Counted from the stretch's first letter, positions 18,430 to 27,674 are shown. The stretch is 64,000 nt of DNA from Dokdonia sp. 4H-3-7-5 (GCF_000212355.1 NC_015496.1:3318001-3382000); one strand, 5' to 3'. The notes: a model not told the origin generated them from the letters alone. Program-made: numbers and translations.

Positions 18430-19536
18430 TTAGTTATTGATAAGACGGAATTCAGTACGACGGTTGTCAGCATGCTGACGCTCAGTACAAGAAACACCAT
18501 CTGCACAACGGTTCTTAAGCTTACGCTCACCAAATCCGTTTGCTACAAGAAGACTATTGTTAACTCCTTTAGAAATAAGGTAGTTTGCTACTGATTGCGC
18601 GCGACGCTCAGAAAGATCTTGATTAGAAGAAGAAGCTCCTCTAGAATCAGTATGTGAAGCAATCTCTAATTTTACACCTGGGTTTTGAGCTAATAATGGC
18701 ATAAGACGTGTGTCAATGATGCTCTTTGCAGCAGGAGTTAATGTTGCAGAGTTAGTATTCCAGTTGATAGGGAGTGCTTGGTACTCAACAAGAGCACACT
18801 CAACTTCTCTCCATGTAGTAAGTCCACCTTTCTGCTTAAGAACTTCTTTAGATACAGTATCAAAAGTAGCAGCAACAACTTCTTCAGTTGTAGTTGCATC
18901 TTTTACCATTACAGTCTTAGTTATAGTCGCAAACTCAGCTGGGATTTCTTCCTCAACTACACTCGCTGGTTGATCAATTACTCTTACAGTATAAGTTCCG
19001 TTTGCAGAACCTCCTGGTGTAGATTGAACAGTAGCATCAGATGCTAATGTACGCTTGGATACCGTAGTATATTCTGCTGGGTATCCTTTGTAACACCAGT
19101 AACGACAATCGTCAGGGTTAGAAGAAGCACAATCAGGAGCTGGAGCACCTAATTCCCACTGCGCATATGCAGATTTTACTTCAATCGTTTCAGTATCATT
19201 AGAAAAAGATGCAGGAACTATTCTTAAAGAAGAACCTGAAGTACTTTTTACATAAGTTACTGTTTCAGTTTTGTAAGTAGCTGGAATTACGCGTAGACGC
19301 TTAGAAGCTTCTTTTACCATAACACGCTCAGTTACTGTATCGTATTGAGCGGGTACTACCTTAAGAACCTTGTAAGCAGGAGTCTTTTGAATTTGTACAC
19401 TTTGAGTCTCATATATATCAGGAGTAGTACAACGTACATAACATTTTCCTGGCTCAGGGTTGCTCGGTAAATCTTGTGCTTGCACATTTGCAAATGCAAA
19501 ACTTACAAAGGCACATAAAAATAAAATTTTCTTCAT
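18430..19536 (-). CDS. OmpA-family protein with internal repeats
   Basis: 368 residues. Signal peptide MKKILFLCAFVSFAFANVQA, cut near AQD. Residues ~50-230 contain at least five degenerate repeats of the form (V/I)PA-x-(Y/F)-xTxT-x-V-x-VK-x-A (for example VVPAQYDTVTERVMVKEA and EIPAEFATITKTVMVKDA), with a Cys-rich insert CASSNPDDCRYWC. The C-terminal ~110 residues are an OmpA/MotB domain (IASHTDSRGASSSNQDLSER), which binds peptidoglycan. It likely ties the outer membrane or a surface structure to the cell wall. The repeat part is not a standard OmpA barrel. Monocistronic with a strong terminator. Confidence 0.9.
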   Translation of the reverse strand: MKKILFLCAFVSFAFANVQAQDLPSNPEPGKCYVRCTTPDIYETQSVQIQKTPAYKVLKVVPAQYDTVTERVMVKEASKRLRVIPATYKTETVTYVKSTSGSSLRIVPASFSNDTETIEVKSAYAQWELGAPAPDCASSNPDDCRYWCYKGYPAEYTTVSKRTLASDATVQSTPGGSANGTYTVRVIDQPASVVEEEIPAEFATITKTVMVKDATTTEEVVAATFDTVSKEVLKQKGGLTTWREVECALVEYQALPINWNTNSATLTPAAKSIIDTRLMPLLAQNPGVKLEIASHTDSRGASSSNQDLSERRAQSVANYLISKGVNNSLLVANGFGERKLKNRCADGVSCTERQHADNRRTEFRLINN

Positions 19537-19728
19537 AATGTTGATAGTTTAAGTTAATATGGTGAATTTCAATTTCAAAGTACGAAAATAGAAGGTTTCA
19601 TTAACAAAAGCGTTAACTTTTTTTTAAGAATTTATTTTTCTGATGAAAAGTAAATTACTGCCGATGAAAGACATAAAAAATTACATCCTTGTTAATTGTA
19701 CGAATATTGATGCACATTTTTGAAAATA

Positions 19729-20757
19729 CTAGGCATTATCAAATCTCTTCAAAACGTCTAAAACAAGCTTGTGAGATGAATTATTGTAATCATAATGAGT
19801 AACAATTCTCAACTTACCATGCCCCATATTACTTATAATGACATCATTATCAAAAAGATAACTAACGAAAGCAGCTTCATCAGTGGTTTCTTTTAAATTA
19901 AATATTAAAATATTGGTCTCTGTTTTCTCTACAGATTTCACATAGGATAGCGATTCAAGTAGCGTTGCAATATCTTTTGCCTTAGCGTGATCATCACTCA
20001 TTCTTTCGACATGGTGATCTAGCCCATATAATCCAGCAGCTGCCATAAAGCCCACTTGTCTCATACCTCCTCCTAGCACCTTACGTACGCGCATAGCCTT
20101 ATTCATAAACTGTTGTTTACCTACTAAAACAGACCCCATAGGAGCACCAAGCCCTTTTGATAGACATACAGAAATGGTATCAAACAGTTCACCATAAGAG
20201 CTAGCTGTTTGACCAGTAGCAACAAGCGCATTCCATAGACGTGCTCCATCTAGATGCAAGCCTAACCCATTGGTATCACAAACCTCTTTTATTTTCACAA
20301 TCTCCTCTAGATCATAACAAGCTCCACCCCCTTTATTAGTCGTGTTTTCTAAACAGACCAATGTTGTGAGCGGACTATGATAAAAATCTGGTGGATTTAT
20401 AGACTCCTCGACTTGTGCTGCAGTTATTAACCCACGATTACCATCTATAAGCTTACACGACACTCCACTATTAAAAGATACTCCTCCACCTTCATAATTG
20501 TAAACATGTGCATACTTATCTGCAATGAGTTGTTCACCAGGTTGTGTATGAATTTTTATGGCAGCTTGATTAGTCATACTTCCCGTAGGAAAATAAAGTG
20601 CACTATCCATCCCAAACATCTCTGCAACGCGCTGTTCAAGTTCATTTACCGTAGGATCTTCTTTATAAACATCGTCACCCACTTCTGCACGCATCATATA
20701 ATCAAGCATTTCAGGCGTAGGCTTTGTAATTGTATCAGAACGTAAATCTATTTTCAT
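19729..20757 (-). CDS. ltaE: Low-specificity L-threonine aldolase
   Basis: 342 residues from the ATG at 20757; the in-frame TTG one codon earlier is not needed. PLP fold-type I enzyme with the family opening IDLRSDTITKPTPEML and GDDVYKEDPTVNELE, and the Schiff-base K201 in CLSKGLGAPMGSV. It splits threonine or allo-threonine into glycine and acetaldehyde. It is read just upstream of the zinc metalloprotease gene in the sense of map order, but is transcribed after it with about 85 bp and a palindrome copy is at that metalloprotease's distal side. Functional call is strong. Confidence 0.93.
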   Translation of the reverse strand: MKIDLRSDTITKPTPEMLDYMMRAEVGDDVYKEDPTVNELEQRVAEMFGMDSALYFPTGSMTNQAAIKIHTQPGEQLIADKYAHVYNYEGGGVSFNSGVSCKLIDGNRGLITAAQVEESINPPDFYHSPLTTLVCLENTTNKGGGACYDLEEIVKIKEVCDTNGLGLHLDGARLWNALVATGQTASSYGELFDTISVCLSKGLGAPMGSVLVGKQQFMNKAMRVRKVLGGGMRQVGFMAAAGLYGLDHHVERMSDDHAKAKDIATLLESLSYVKSVEKTETNILIFNLKETTDEAAFVSYLFDNDVIISNMGHGKLRIVTHYDYNNSSHKLVLDVLKRFDNA

Positions 20758-20826
20758 CAAAAAATATAGGTATTAATTATAGAGACCATTGGTTAATCTC
20801 CATTATGATTGTTTTATAAATGTATA

Positions 20827-20842
20827 CGCTTTCGCGAAAATG
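20827..20842. repeat. Dispersed palindrome, copy 5 (imperfect)
   Basis: CGCTTTCGCGAAAATG; left arm intact, right arm degraded. It abuts the stop codon of the zinc metalloprotease gene and lies before ltaE. Confidence 0.8.
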
Positions 20843-23239
20843 TTACTCAAAACACCCTATCGGCGATCCATCAGGAATCTTAGGCGAAGGAAGAACTTTG
20901 AACTTCTCTGGTGATTTTAAAAAGTCTTTAATCTCATCGACCATAAATGCTGCATTAGCATCAGGAGATTTTGAACCTAGTTTTGACATCACCTCTTTTA
21001 ACTGTGCTTTTGCAAAAGCCTTAGTTTGAGGTATCGCATTTGTATGATTTGCAAGGTTCATTAGGTGCTTTAATACATTGTAATTTATAGTTTGCTGTAC
21101 CTCTTTGCGGTAACTATCTGATTCTTTTGAAAAAAGTGTAGTCTCAACTAAGGAATCTAGCATACCATCTAACCCCATTTGCTTATTATCTAAGGCCTTC
21201 TGTTGTACTAGCCTGTTTGCACGTTCTGGATGTAATAACAAGCTCAATGTCATATCACTAGCTGTTGCTGCTGCGCCTAGTGCATCAAATGCTACTCCAT
21301 CATTGCTTTTGAAACTTTCTCTAGAGCGAGAATATCCCTGCGCTCTAGGTGGAAATAAAGCCAATTTATCTTTGGGAATTGCTAGTTCGCTAGCGGTAAG
21401 TGTCTTTAAAACACTTTTTAAAGCTCTCTGCTGCTCATTGGGCGTAAGTGTTTCTGTTACTTTGAGATTATTATCTCCTTTAACAGCATAGTTATAATCA
21501 AGACCTCCTATCATCTTTACTGCTCCTTCGGTTTGATATCTGTGATAGAAATATAAAGGGACAAAAACATCTTCAAGCATTGAGTATGGCTCGTTTGTGC
21601 GGATGTTGTCTATAGAAAAGTTTGAAATCGCACCTTTTCTAAGTACAAGCATTTTTTCTAACTCCTCTGCGGCATCTGTTCCATTGTCCCAAAGATGGGC
21701 CTTATAATGTGCTCCTCCTTGAGCTCTTGCATCGCTATCTGTAATGTATCGTAATCCGGCCTTTTCTGCGGTAGTAAGTATATTATCAAGAAAGACCTCT
21801 TCTGATGTTCCTTGAGGAGCCACTCCGTAGCTATAGTTAACTGTTACTTTATCCCAAGCTCCTATTCCAGTGGCATAGGCATTAGAAAAGTCTACTTCAT
21901 TACCAGCCCATGTAAGCGTAGGATGAGGATAATCCATCACACTTGCTCTATTTTCTGTGCTGGCAGCAAAGTTATGAGCAAAACCTATGGTATGCCCCAC
22001 TTCGTGAGCGCTTAGCTGGCGTATTCTAGCTAGTGCCATTTCTAGCATAGGCTTATAATTATCATCTCTTTCGGCAAAAGGCTTATTCATAAGCGCTTGA
22101 GCAATAAGGAAATCTTGACGAATGCGCAGACTCCCCAAACTTACATGACCTTTGATAATCTCACCTGTACGTGGATCTGTAACACTTGCTCCATAACTCC
22201 ATCCTCTTGTACTGCGGTGTACCCATTGTATAACGTTATATCGCACGTCCATAGGATCTGCATTTTCTGGTAACATTTTTACTTGAAAAGCATCTTTAAA
22301 ACCAGCAGCTTCATAGGCTTGATTCCACCAGCTAGCACCTTCTAACAATGCAGAACGAACAGGTTCTGGAGTACCTGGGTCTAGATAATATATGATAGGT
22401 TCTACCGCCTCACTTACTGCTGCCGCAGGATCTTTCTTTTCTAAACGATGACGATTTGCATAACGCTTTACAATTGGCTCTTGTATAGGTGTTGCATAAT
22501 CTAAGTATGTGGTAGAAATATTTCCAGCTCTTGGGTCAAAACGTCTAGGTGTATAATTATCATCTGGTAATTTTACAAATGAGTAATGTTGCACCACTGT
22601 GAGTGCACTCGCATCTGGAGCTACACTTCTTATGTTTCTGCCAGTAGGAGTTCCCTTAAACGTGAGTAGCGCTTCAAACTCTGTGTTTTCTGGAAATGCT
22701 TTTGTGCGTTCCATATACATCGCGCTTCTAGTTTTATCAAGTTTATAGGTTCCTTCCTTGCTTCGCTTTAATCTAGCAGCCACTCCATGAGTGTCTTCTA
22801 GTAAAAATGGTGTAAAATCAATAAGGTACTTCGCTCCTTTTGTTTCCTTAATAGGAAACCCAAACAGCACCGACTTTGCAAATGCTTCCTCTATAGATCT
22901 ACGCTCTAAGGCGTTATCCGTATTTGCTCGGTATTTCAAGTTAGGTTGGACTAATAATAATTTATTACCTGCCTTTTGAAATTTTACCACAGCAGTTCCT
23001 CCTAGTTGACCTCTATCAATCCCGATATCATTACTTCCTAAACCTGTACGAAGGGAGTGAACGTATAAAAACTCTTCATCCAGCTTGTCAACTTCGACAT
23101 ATACTTTATCCTCGCTCTCATCATAGTGAAGAGTGAAGAAACCTTTTTCTGTAACGAGGTCCTTTTTTGTTTCTAAAAATTGTGCGAACGCAGAGCTTGC
23201 GACAAGCAGGCTAACGGTAAGAATTAGATATTTTTTCAT
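20843..23239 (-). CDS. Secreted zinc metalloprotease of the DUF5117/met-zincin family
   Basis: 798 residues with signal peptide MKKYLILTVSLLVASSAFAQ. The zinc site is H412-E-V-G-H416-TIGFA-H422, a HExxHxxGxxH metzincin motif, with a likely Met-turn in ENRASVMDYPHP shortly after. The N-terminal several hundred residues (RTGLGSNDIGIDRGQLGG onward) match the DUF5117/DUF5118-type domains that precede this protease class in Bacteroidota; the C-terminal part is helical. It probably acts in the periplasm or outside the cell; the target is unknown. ltaE follows with no terminator I can see, so the two may be co-transcribed. Confidence 0.9.
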   Translation of the reverse strand: MKKYLILTVSLLVASSAFAQFLETKKDLVTEKGFFTLHYDESEDKVYVEVDKLDEEFLYVHSLRTGLGSNDIGIDRGQLGGTAVVKFQKAGNKLLLVQPNLKYRANTDNALERRSIEEAFAKSVLFGFPIKETKGAKYLIDFTPFLLEDTHGVAARLKRSKEGTYKLDKTRSAMYMERTKAFPENTEFEALLTFKGTPTGRNIRSVAPDASALTVVQHYSFVKLPDDNYTPRRFDPRAGNISTTYLDYATPIQEPIVKRYANRHRLEKKDPAAAVSEAVEPIIYYLDPGTPEPVRSALLEGASWWNQAYEAAGFKDAFQVKMLPENADPMDVRYNVIQWVHRSTRGWSYGASVTDPRTGEIIKGHVSLGSLRIRQDFLIAQALMNKPFAERDDNYKPMLEMALARIRQLSAHEVGHTIGFAHNFAASTENRASVMDYPHPTLTWAGNEVDFSNAYATGIGAWDKVTVNYSYGVAPQGTSEEVFLDNILTTAEKAGLRYITDSDARAQGGAHYKAHLWDNGTDAAEELEKMLVLRKGAISNFSIDNIRTNEPYSMLEDVFVPLYFYHRYQTEGAVKMIGGLDYNYAVKGDNNLKVTETLTPNEQQRALKSVLKTLTASELAIPKDKLALFPPRAQGYSRSRESFKSNDGVAFDALGAAATASDMTLSLLLHPERANRLVQQKALDNKQMGLDGMLDSLVETTLFSKESDSYRKEVQQTINYNVLKHLMNLANHTNAIPQTKAFAKAQLKEVMSKLGSKSPDANAAFMVDEIKDFLKSPEKFKVLPSPKIPDGSPIGCFE

Positions 23240-23329
23240 GGATTGTTGTTAAGGTTGTCTAAGATACATGTTTAGCTCAAAAAAGTAAATCCAAATATCA
23301 AAATAGCTGATATCATCTGGCTAAATATA

Positions 23330-23455
23330 TTAGAGACACACAACACCCTACAAGCTAGCCCCGATTGTCGTGTAAATCCCACAGCTGCCTGGCACAGCCG
23401 GCGCGAGGAATTGCAACAGAAAGCGGGAAACCCAGATGCATAATACATAATACCC
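23330..23455. ncRNA. Candidate structured RNA (family and strand unresolved)
   Basis: By my count 57 of 100 bases at 23341-23440 are G or C, far above the A+T-rich surroundings, yet no credible protein is encoded. Short pairings are visible: CGATTGTCG, GCTGCCTGGCACAGC and GGGAAACCC. As a + strand RNA it would end near the hairpin at 23474-23499; as a - strand RNA it could be a leader of the metalloprotease gene. No TAnnTTTG box decides the strand. I do not recognise the family; tmRNA, RNase P, SRP and tRNA signatures are absent. Confidence 0.4.
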
Positions 23456-23464
23456 ATATGCTAC

Positions 23465-23499
23465 AAACAAAAAAAAGAGCACCCCAAGGGATGCTCTTT
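23465..23499 (-). terminator. Terminator of the sigma/DUF4252 operon
   Basis: Stem AAAGAGCA-C-CCC/GGG-A-TGCTCTTT with one internal mismatch; the A run at 23468-23476 is a long T run on the minus strand. Confidence 0.85.
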
Positions 23500-23554
23500 A
23501 TATATGGAAAGCCTATCGCCAAATAGGACTCATGCGTTCAACATTTTTTGATCA

Positions 23555-24103
23555 TTACTGATTTTCAAAAACTTCCATAATACTGCCAAATTGAGATACA
23601 TCTATATCGCTCTTATTAAGCGACTCTGCCATACGCATCATATCTCCTATATTCATGTCATTACCTAATAGACGAGCTAGAACGAAACCTTTATTATCAT
23701 CTGCACCAAAGAAAATTACTTCATCGATAGCCTCTTCTTCTCCTTTAAAATATAGGCGCATTTGCCCCATATCTCCAGAAGCTTTCATAAGCTCTTCATA
23801 ATCATCTGAGGTAAGGATATCTTTTACTTTATCACGCTCTATCTGCATTGCTGCAGTGTCTCCAGATTTTGTTTGATATGCCATAAGATTGATCTTACGC
23901 ACGGTCTTAAAAACCTTTTGCTGCTCTTCTGTCAATGCTTCTACATTCTTACCAAGTAGGCTTGTAGGTACATCTACAAGAATGAAATCTCCATTCTCTT
24001 GATTATCTACATAATATTCTTGTAAAGACTGCTTATTACTACAACTGGCCAGTGTAACAACAGCTAGCACTGCAGTGATGGTTACTTTTATAAATGTGTT
24101 CAT
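23555..24103 (-). CDS. DUF4252 lipoprotein
   Basis: 182 residues. The signal ends in TLASC, a lipobox, so it is probably outer-membrane attached. The body fits DUF4252, a family of small secreted Bacteroidota proteins usually found in the same operon as an ECF sigma factor; no catalytic motif is visible. It starts one base after the stop of the upstream DUF4252 gene, so translation is likely coupled. It is the last gene of a four-gene operon. Function unknown. Confidence 0.85.
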   Translation of the reverse strand: MNTFIKVTITAVLAVVTLASCSNKQSLQEYYVDNQENGDFILVDVPTSLLGKNVEALTEEQQKVFKTVRKINLMAYQTKSGDTAAMQIERDKVKDILTSDDYEELMKASGDMGQMRLYFKGEEEAIDEVIFFGADDNKGFVLARLLGNDMNIGDMMRMAESLNKSDIDVSQFGSIMEVFENQ

Positions 24104-24104
24104 C

Positions 24105-24641
24105 TTACGATTTTTTTGCGTTACCTACTTCTTTAAGGGCATCACTACCTTTAAAGTCTAAATCTTGTGCAAGTTTTGAAATTTGCTTGAGATCAATGTT
24201 TCCTGTTACTTGAAAGAATACAGCACGTTTCTCACCATCCATATCCCCATTTAAGAACATTACAAATTCTTTTACATAATCTTCACTACTACCTTCCTTG
24301 TAATAAAATTTTACATTCTTACCATCGTCCTTTACTCTCATGAGCTCTTGAAGATTGCTACTTGTAATGTAGCTCTTCATCGTTCCGCTCATCTGGTCCA
24401 TTACTCCCGTATTTGTACTTGTGTACATCTTTACATTCTCAAGATTGTCTACAAGGTTGATATACTTTTGCATTTCTGGGTCAGATGAGTTAAGGTCTAC
24501 TTTACTAAGCAGCTTAAACATCTTTTGATTCATTACTATAGAAGTAACTCCTTTTACATCCTCGTATTTATCAAAAGGACTTTGTGCGTAACCTACTAAA
24601 GTTACGAGGGCAAATGCCACTAACATTATTGACTTTTTCAT
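24105..24641 (-). CDS. DUF4252 secreted protein
   Basis: 178 residues with a cleavable signal MKKSIMLVAFALVTLVGYAQ. It resembles the next gene in layout (SIVMNQKMFKLLSK early, KFYYKEGSSEDYVKEFVMFL late), so the pair probably arose by duplication, but this copy lacks a lipobox. DUF4252 proteins have no known reaction. Third gene of the sigma / anti-sigma-like / DUF4252 operon. Confidence 0.85.
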   Translation of the reverse strand: MKKSIMLVAFALVTLVGYAQSPFDKYEDVKGVTSIVMNQKMFKLLSKVDLNSSDPEMQKYINLVDNLENVKMYTSTNTGVMDQMSGTMKSYITSSNLQELMRVKDDGKNVKFYYKEGSSEDYVKEFVMFLNGDMDGEKRAVFFQVTGNIDLKQISKLAQDLDFKGSDALKEVGNAKKS

Positions 24642-24661
24642 AATATTTTTAATTTGAATTT

Positions 24662-25105
24662 TTATTTAAATAAAGTGCTCGATGCCTTATCAAATTCTTG
24701 CACCACCTCCAGCTGCGTAGTACTTTGATTAATCATTTGGGACATCATCCCAAGTGCTTGTTTTGTTTTTAAGATGGCTAGTTCTTCATTCTCATAATTA
24801 GTAGAAATACTAGCATCTACCTGTGTATTTTGCGTCCATAATACTAGTCCCACAATAACTGCAGCTGCAGCACTGGCTGCAAATCTATAAATAGACTTTG
24901 ATCGTTGTTTATGAGGTAGCACTATTTGTGCATCATAAGTTTCCTTTGAAGCGACACTAAATGCCGTAAACATGCTAGCATATTTTTCTAAGTGCGGCGC
25001 CACATGGTCACTTGTAAAATAAGTTCTCAACTCCTGCTCTTCCTTAAGTGTAGTTGCTCCTTCAAAGTAACCATCTAGTAGCTTCTCTATATTATGAGAT
25101 TCCAT
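24662..25105 (-). CDS. Probable anti-sigma factor (single-pass membrane protein)
   Basis: 147 residues. An N-terminal cytoplasmic part (NIEKLLDGYFEGATTLKEEQ, ELRTYF) resembles the short helical start of Bacteroidota anti-sigma proteins. One hydrophobic segment lies near residues 72-90, then ~55 periplasmic residues. Its start overlaps the sigma gene by 14 bp, a typical sigma/anti-sigma arrangement. It lacks a clear zinc-binding ZAS motif, so the call rests mostly on position and topology. Confidence 0.7.
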   Translation of the reverse strand: MESHNIEKLLDGYFEGATTLKEEQELRTYFTSDHVAPHLEKYASMFTAFSVASKETYDAQIVLPHKQRSKSIYRFAASAAAAVIVGLVLWTQNTQVDASISTNYENEELAILKTKQALGMMSQMINQSTTQLEVVQEFDKASSTLFK

Positions 25106-25601
25106 AGTTTCGTTTTTTAATCAATTCTTCTCTTAGTTTTTTGCGAGCTCTTGACAATGCAACTCTTACAGCAGTTTCATTCATCTCAAGTATCACAGCA
25201 ATCTCTGCGTTATCCATTTGCTCAACATCTCTCATTTGTACAATAAGTCGTTGCTGCTCTGGTAAATCTTCCATGAGTTTAAAAACCCAAGCTACCTCAT
25301 CTGCAACTTCTATATGCTTACTTGTATTTCCTGAGTGATCTTCGTAATTGTTATGAACGATTTTAAGATTATTGCTTCCTTTTGCTTTAAGCTTATCATA
25401 GCAATAATTTTTTGTCATCGTCATCGCAAATGCTTCAACACTTCGATATTTTTTTATGTCGGACCTCTTTGTCCATAAACGCAGTAGTACTTCCTGCGTA
25501 GCATCTTGAGCCTCATCGTCAGATACGAGCAACCGCTTTGCAACGCGGTACACTTTATCCTTAAAAGGAGTTACAAGATTTATGAACTTATGTTGGTCCA
25601 T
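25092..25601 (-). CDS. ECF-type RNA polymerase sigma factor
   Basis: 169 residues, normal ECF length. Region 2 spans about 5-75 (VTPFKDKVYRVAKRLLVSDD, then DATQEVLLRLW) and region 4 about 110-160 (LPEQQRLIVQMRDVEQMDN, ALSRARKKLREELI) with its HTH. It should direct RNA polymerase to a small regulon, held back by the overlapping membrane protein. First gene of the operon ending at 23555. The inducing signal is unknown; envelope stress is a guess from the secreted DUF4252 products. Confidence 0.93.
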   Translation of the reverse strand: MDQHKFINLVTPFKDKVYRVAKRLLVSDDEAQDATQEVLLRLWTKRSDIKKYRSVEAFAMTMTKNYCYDKLKAKGSNNLKIVHNNYEDHSGNTSKHIEVADEVAWVFKLMEDLPEQQRLIVQMRDVEQMDNAEIAVILEMNETAVRVALSRARKKLREELIKKRNYGIS

Positions 25602-25674
25602 CGATTAATTGGTTAGTTATAAGGAAGACGAAGCAGTATTACTTTTGTTACAATGGGGATAAGAATTTTTATTT

Positions 25675-25690
25675 CGCTTTCGCGAAAACG
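25675..25690. repeat. Dispersed palindrome, copy 6 (imperfect)
   Basis: CGCTTTCGCGAAAACG, one mismatch in the right arm; intergenic between the sigma factor and yidC. Confidence 0.85.
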
Positions 25691-25714
25691 TGATACAATC
25701 ACAAACAACTCTCG

Positions 25715-25753
25715 AATAAAAACAGAAATCCCGTCTCAATAAAGACGGGATTT
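25715..25753 (-). terminator. Terminator after yidC
   Basis: Stem AAATCCCGTCT/AGACGGGATTT with a six-base loop, followed on the minus strand by a T-rich tract. Confidence 0.8.
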
Positions 25754-25787
25754 CCTAGTAATTATGAAGTAGTAATACTAAAGCGTA

Positions 25788-27674
25788 TTATTTCTTTCCT
25801 TTTTGTTGTTGCTCTGCCTGCTCCATCATCTGTTGCATTTTCTTAGCAAATTTACCTTGCTTTTTAGGCTTAGCCTTTTTTACTTCAATTTTTGCTTTAA
25901 TCTTTTCCTCATCAATGATGAAGTTTTTGATTACCAAAATAATTCCAATCGTAAGAAGGTTTGATATGAAGTAATATAAACTCAATCCACTTGCATACTG
26001 GTTAAAGAAAACAAGCATAAGTAGTGGAGAGAAATACATCATGTACTTCATCATTTTACTCATATCTGGCATTCCTTCTTGCGTAGGTTGTTGCATTTGC
26101 TGGTTACCTGTAGTTAACCTCATTGAGAAGAAAATAGTAACTGCTGCAAGTATTGGGAATAAACTCACGTGATCTCCATAAAAAGGAATCTCAAACGGAA
26201 GCTTTGCAATCTCATCATAGCTAGATAAATCATCTGCCCATAAGAAGCTCTTTCCTCTCAAATCAAAAGCAGATGGGAAAAATGTAAACAGCGCATAAAA
26301 CACAGGAATCTGTAATAACGCTGGTAGACAACCTGCGGCGGGACTCGCTCCAGCTTTGCTATAAAGCGCCATTGTTTCCTGCTGCTTTTTCATTGCATTG
26401 TCCTTATGCTTCTCTGAAATTGCTGCAATCTCTGGCTTTAAGATTTTCATTTTAGCCTGAGAAGTATATTGCTTGTACTGTACTGGAGACAACAATAACT
26501 TGATTGAAATAGTCATTACGATAATTGCAATTCCTGCTGGTAAGAATCCAGTTAAGAATGCAAAAAACGGAATTACTAAGTATTTGTTTAAAAACCCAAA
26601 GATTCCCCATCCTAATGGCATTGCCTCATCAAGACCTTGATCATAAGATTTTAGGATTGTATAATCTGTAGGACCGTAGTACATCTGCATGGCGTAATCT
26701 AGCTCACCATTTTTTGCTTCTAGCAATACATCAGACTTGTATTCTTTTGTAAAAATAGTTGCCTCATCTCTATCGTCTGCCTCCTTATATAAATCGGTAG
26801 ATGATAATCTTGCTTCTTTAAATGGAGTCTTAGAGATAAGCATTGAGCTAAAGAAGTGCTGGCGATAATTCATCCATACAAGATCTTCTTCTATCTCATC
26901 GTCATCTCCTGCTGGAGATAACTTATCTGTCTTATCTTCTTCATATTTATAAGTAAGACGTGTGTATCTATTTTCGTAAGACTGGCTACGTGCGTGGCGC
27001 ATTCCTTTAAAGTCCCACTGCATGCGCATAGGGTTAGACGTATTTAAACGAGAAGAAAGCCCTTGAGACTTCATCCCAAAATCCATCATATAATCTCCTT
27101 CTTTAAGCTCATAACGATACTCTAAGTATTCACTTGGAGAAACTTTAAGCTTCATAGAGAGGACGTCATTCCCTCCATTTTTTGATAACGTAGGCTCAAA
27201 AAACAAATCCTTTGTATTAAGATTACGATTATCTGCAGTACTAAAACTTACATTAAATTGGCTATTTCCATCCTTAATAAGGTATACAGGAATTGAATCA
27301 AAAGTACTGTGTTTAAGCAGTTTTACTTCTGTAATATAACCTCCTTTATTACTTACTTTAAGCTCCAATACATCATTTGCAATGGTAGTGGTTGCTCCTT
27401 CCTTTGCAGATGGGAGCGAACCAGAGTAAGCAAATGTTCCTAATCTATTTTGTAATGCTACATTACTTAAAGAATCTGTCGCAATTGCAGGCGCAGCATC
27501 CATTACTGGCAGTGCGGCAACATCATCTTCAGTTTCTTGAAGTTGTTCTGTTTGTGCTGCTTTTTGTGCTTCTATTTCTTCAGGGGTAGGCTTATTAAAA
27601 TATATAATCCATACTAGAATCCCTCCCATTAGGAGCATTCCGATAAGAGAATTTGTGTCGAAGTTCTTTTTCAT
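25788..27674 (-). CDS. yidC: Membrane protein insertase YidC
   Basis: 628 residues from the ATG at 27674 (a TTG one codon upstream is ignored). One N-terminal membrane segment (SLIGMLLMGGILVWIIYF), a periplasmic beta domain to about 350, then the conserved five-helix core: FAFLTGFLPAGIAIIVMTIS, PVQYKQYTSQAKM, GCLPALLQIPVFYALF and a last pair near LMLVFFNQYASGLSLYYF. The C-terminal tail is strongly basic (KKAKPKKQGKFAKKMQQ), as in ribosome-contacting YidC proteins. It inserts and folds inner-membrane proteins with or without SecYEG. It lies downstream of pyrG without a terminator and is probably co-transcribed. Confidence 0.97.
   Translation of the reverse strand: MKKNFDTNSLIGMLLMGGILVWIIYFNKPTPEEIEAQKAAQTEQLQETEDDVAALPVMDAAPAIATDSLSNVALQNRLGTFAYSGSLPSAKEGATTTIANDVLELKVSNKGGYITEVKLLKHSTFDSIPVYLIKDGNSQFNVSFSTADNRNLNTKDLFFEPTLSKNGGNDVLSMKLKVSPSEYLEYRYELKEGDYMMDFGMKSQGLSSRLNTSNPMRMQWDFKGMRHARSQSYENRYTRLTYKYEEDKTDKLSPAGDDDEIEEDLVWMNYRQHFFSSMLISKTPFKEARLSSTDLYKEADDRDEATIFTKEYKSDVLLEAKNGELDYAMQMYYGPTDYTILKSYDQGLDEAMPLGWGIFGFLNKYLVIPFFAFLTGFLPAGIAIIVMTISIKLLLSPVQYKQYTSQAKMKILKPEIAAISEKHKDNAMKKQQETMALYSKAGASPAAGCLPALLQIPVFYALFTFFPSAFDLRGKSFLWADDLSSYDEIAKLPFEIPFYGDHVSLFPILAAVTIFFSMRLTTGNQQMQQPTQEGMPDMSKMMKYMMYFSPLLMLVFFNQYASGLSLYYFISNLLTIGIILVIKNFIIDEEKIKAKIEVKKAKPKKQGKFAKKMQQMMEQAEQQQKGKK

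Noticed and set aside
18778-19047. Antisense frames within the OmpA gene
   Set aside because: They exist because of the repeat composition of the gene and show no start context or family motif.
23341-23440. Cobalamin riboswitch
   Set aside because: GTGTAAATCC and AAGCGGGAAACCC recall parts of the B12-box and receptor region, but the CCCGCNACTGT core is missing and on the + strand no B12-related gene lies downstream.
23272-23457. 61-codon minus-strand frame over the G+C-rich segment
   Set aside because: No known motif, odd amino-acid content, no promoter or coding-like composition; the structured-RNA reading explains the base composition better.
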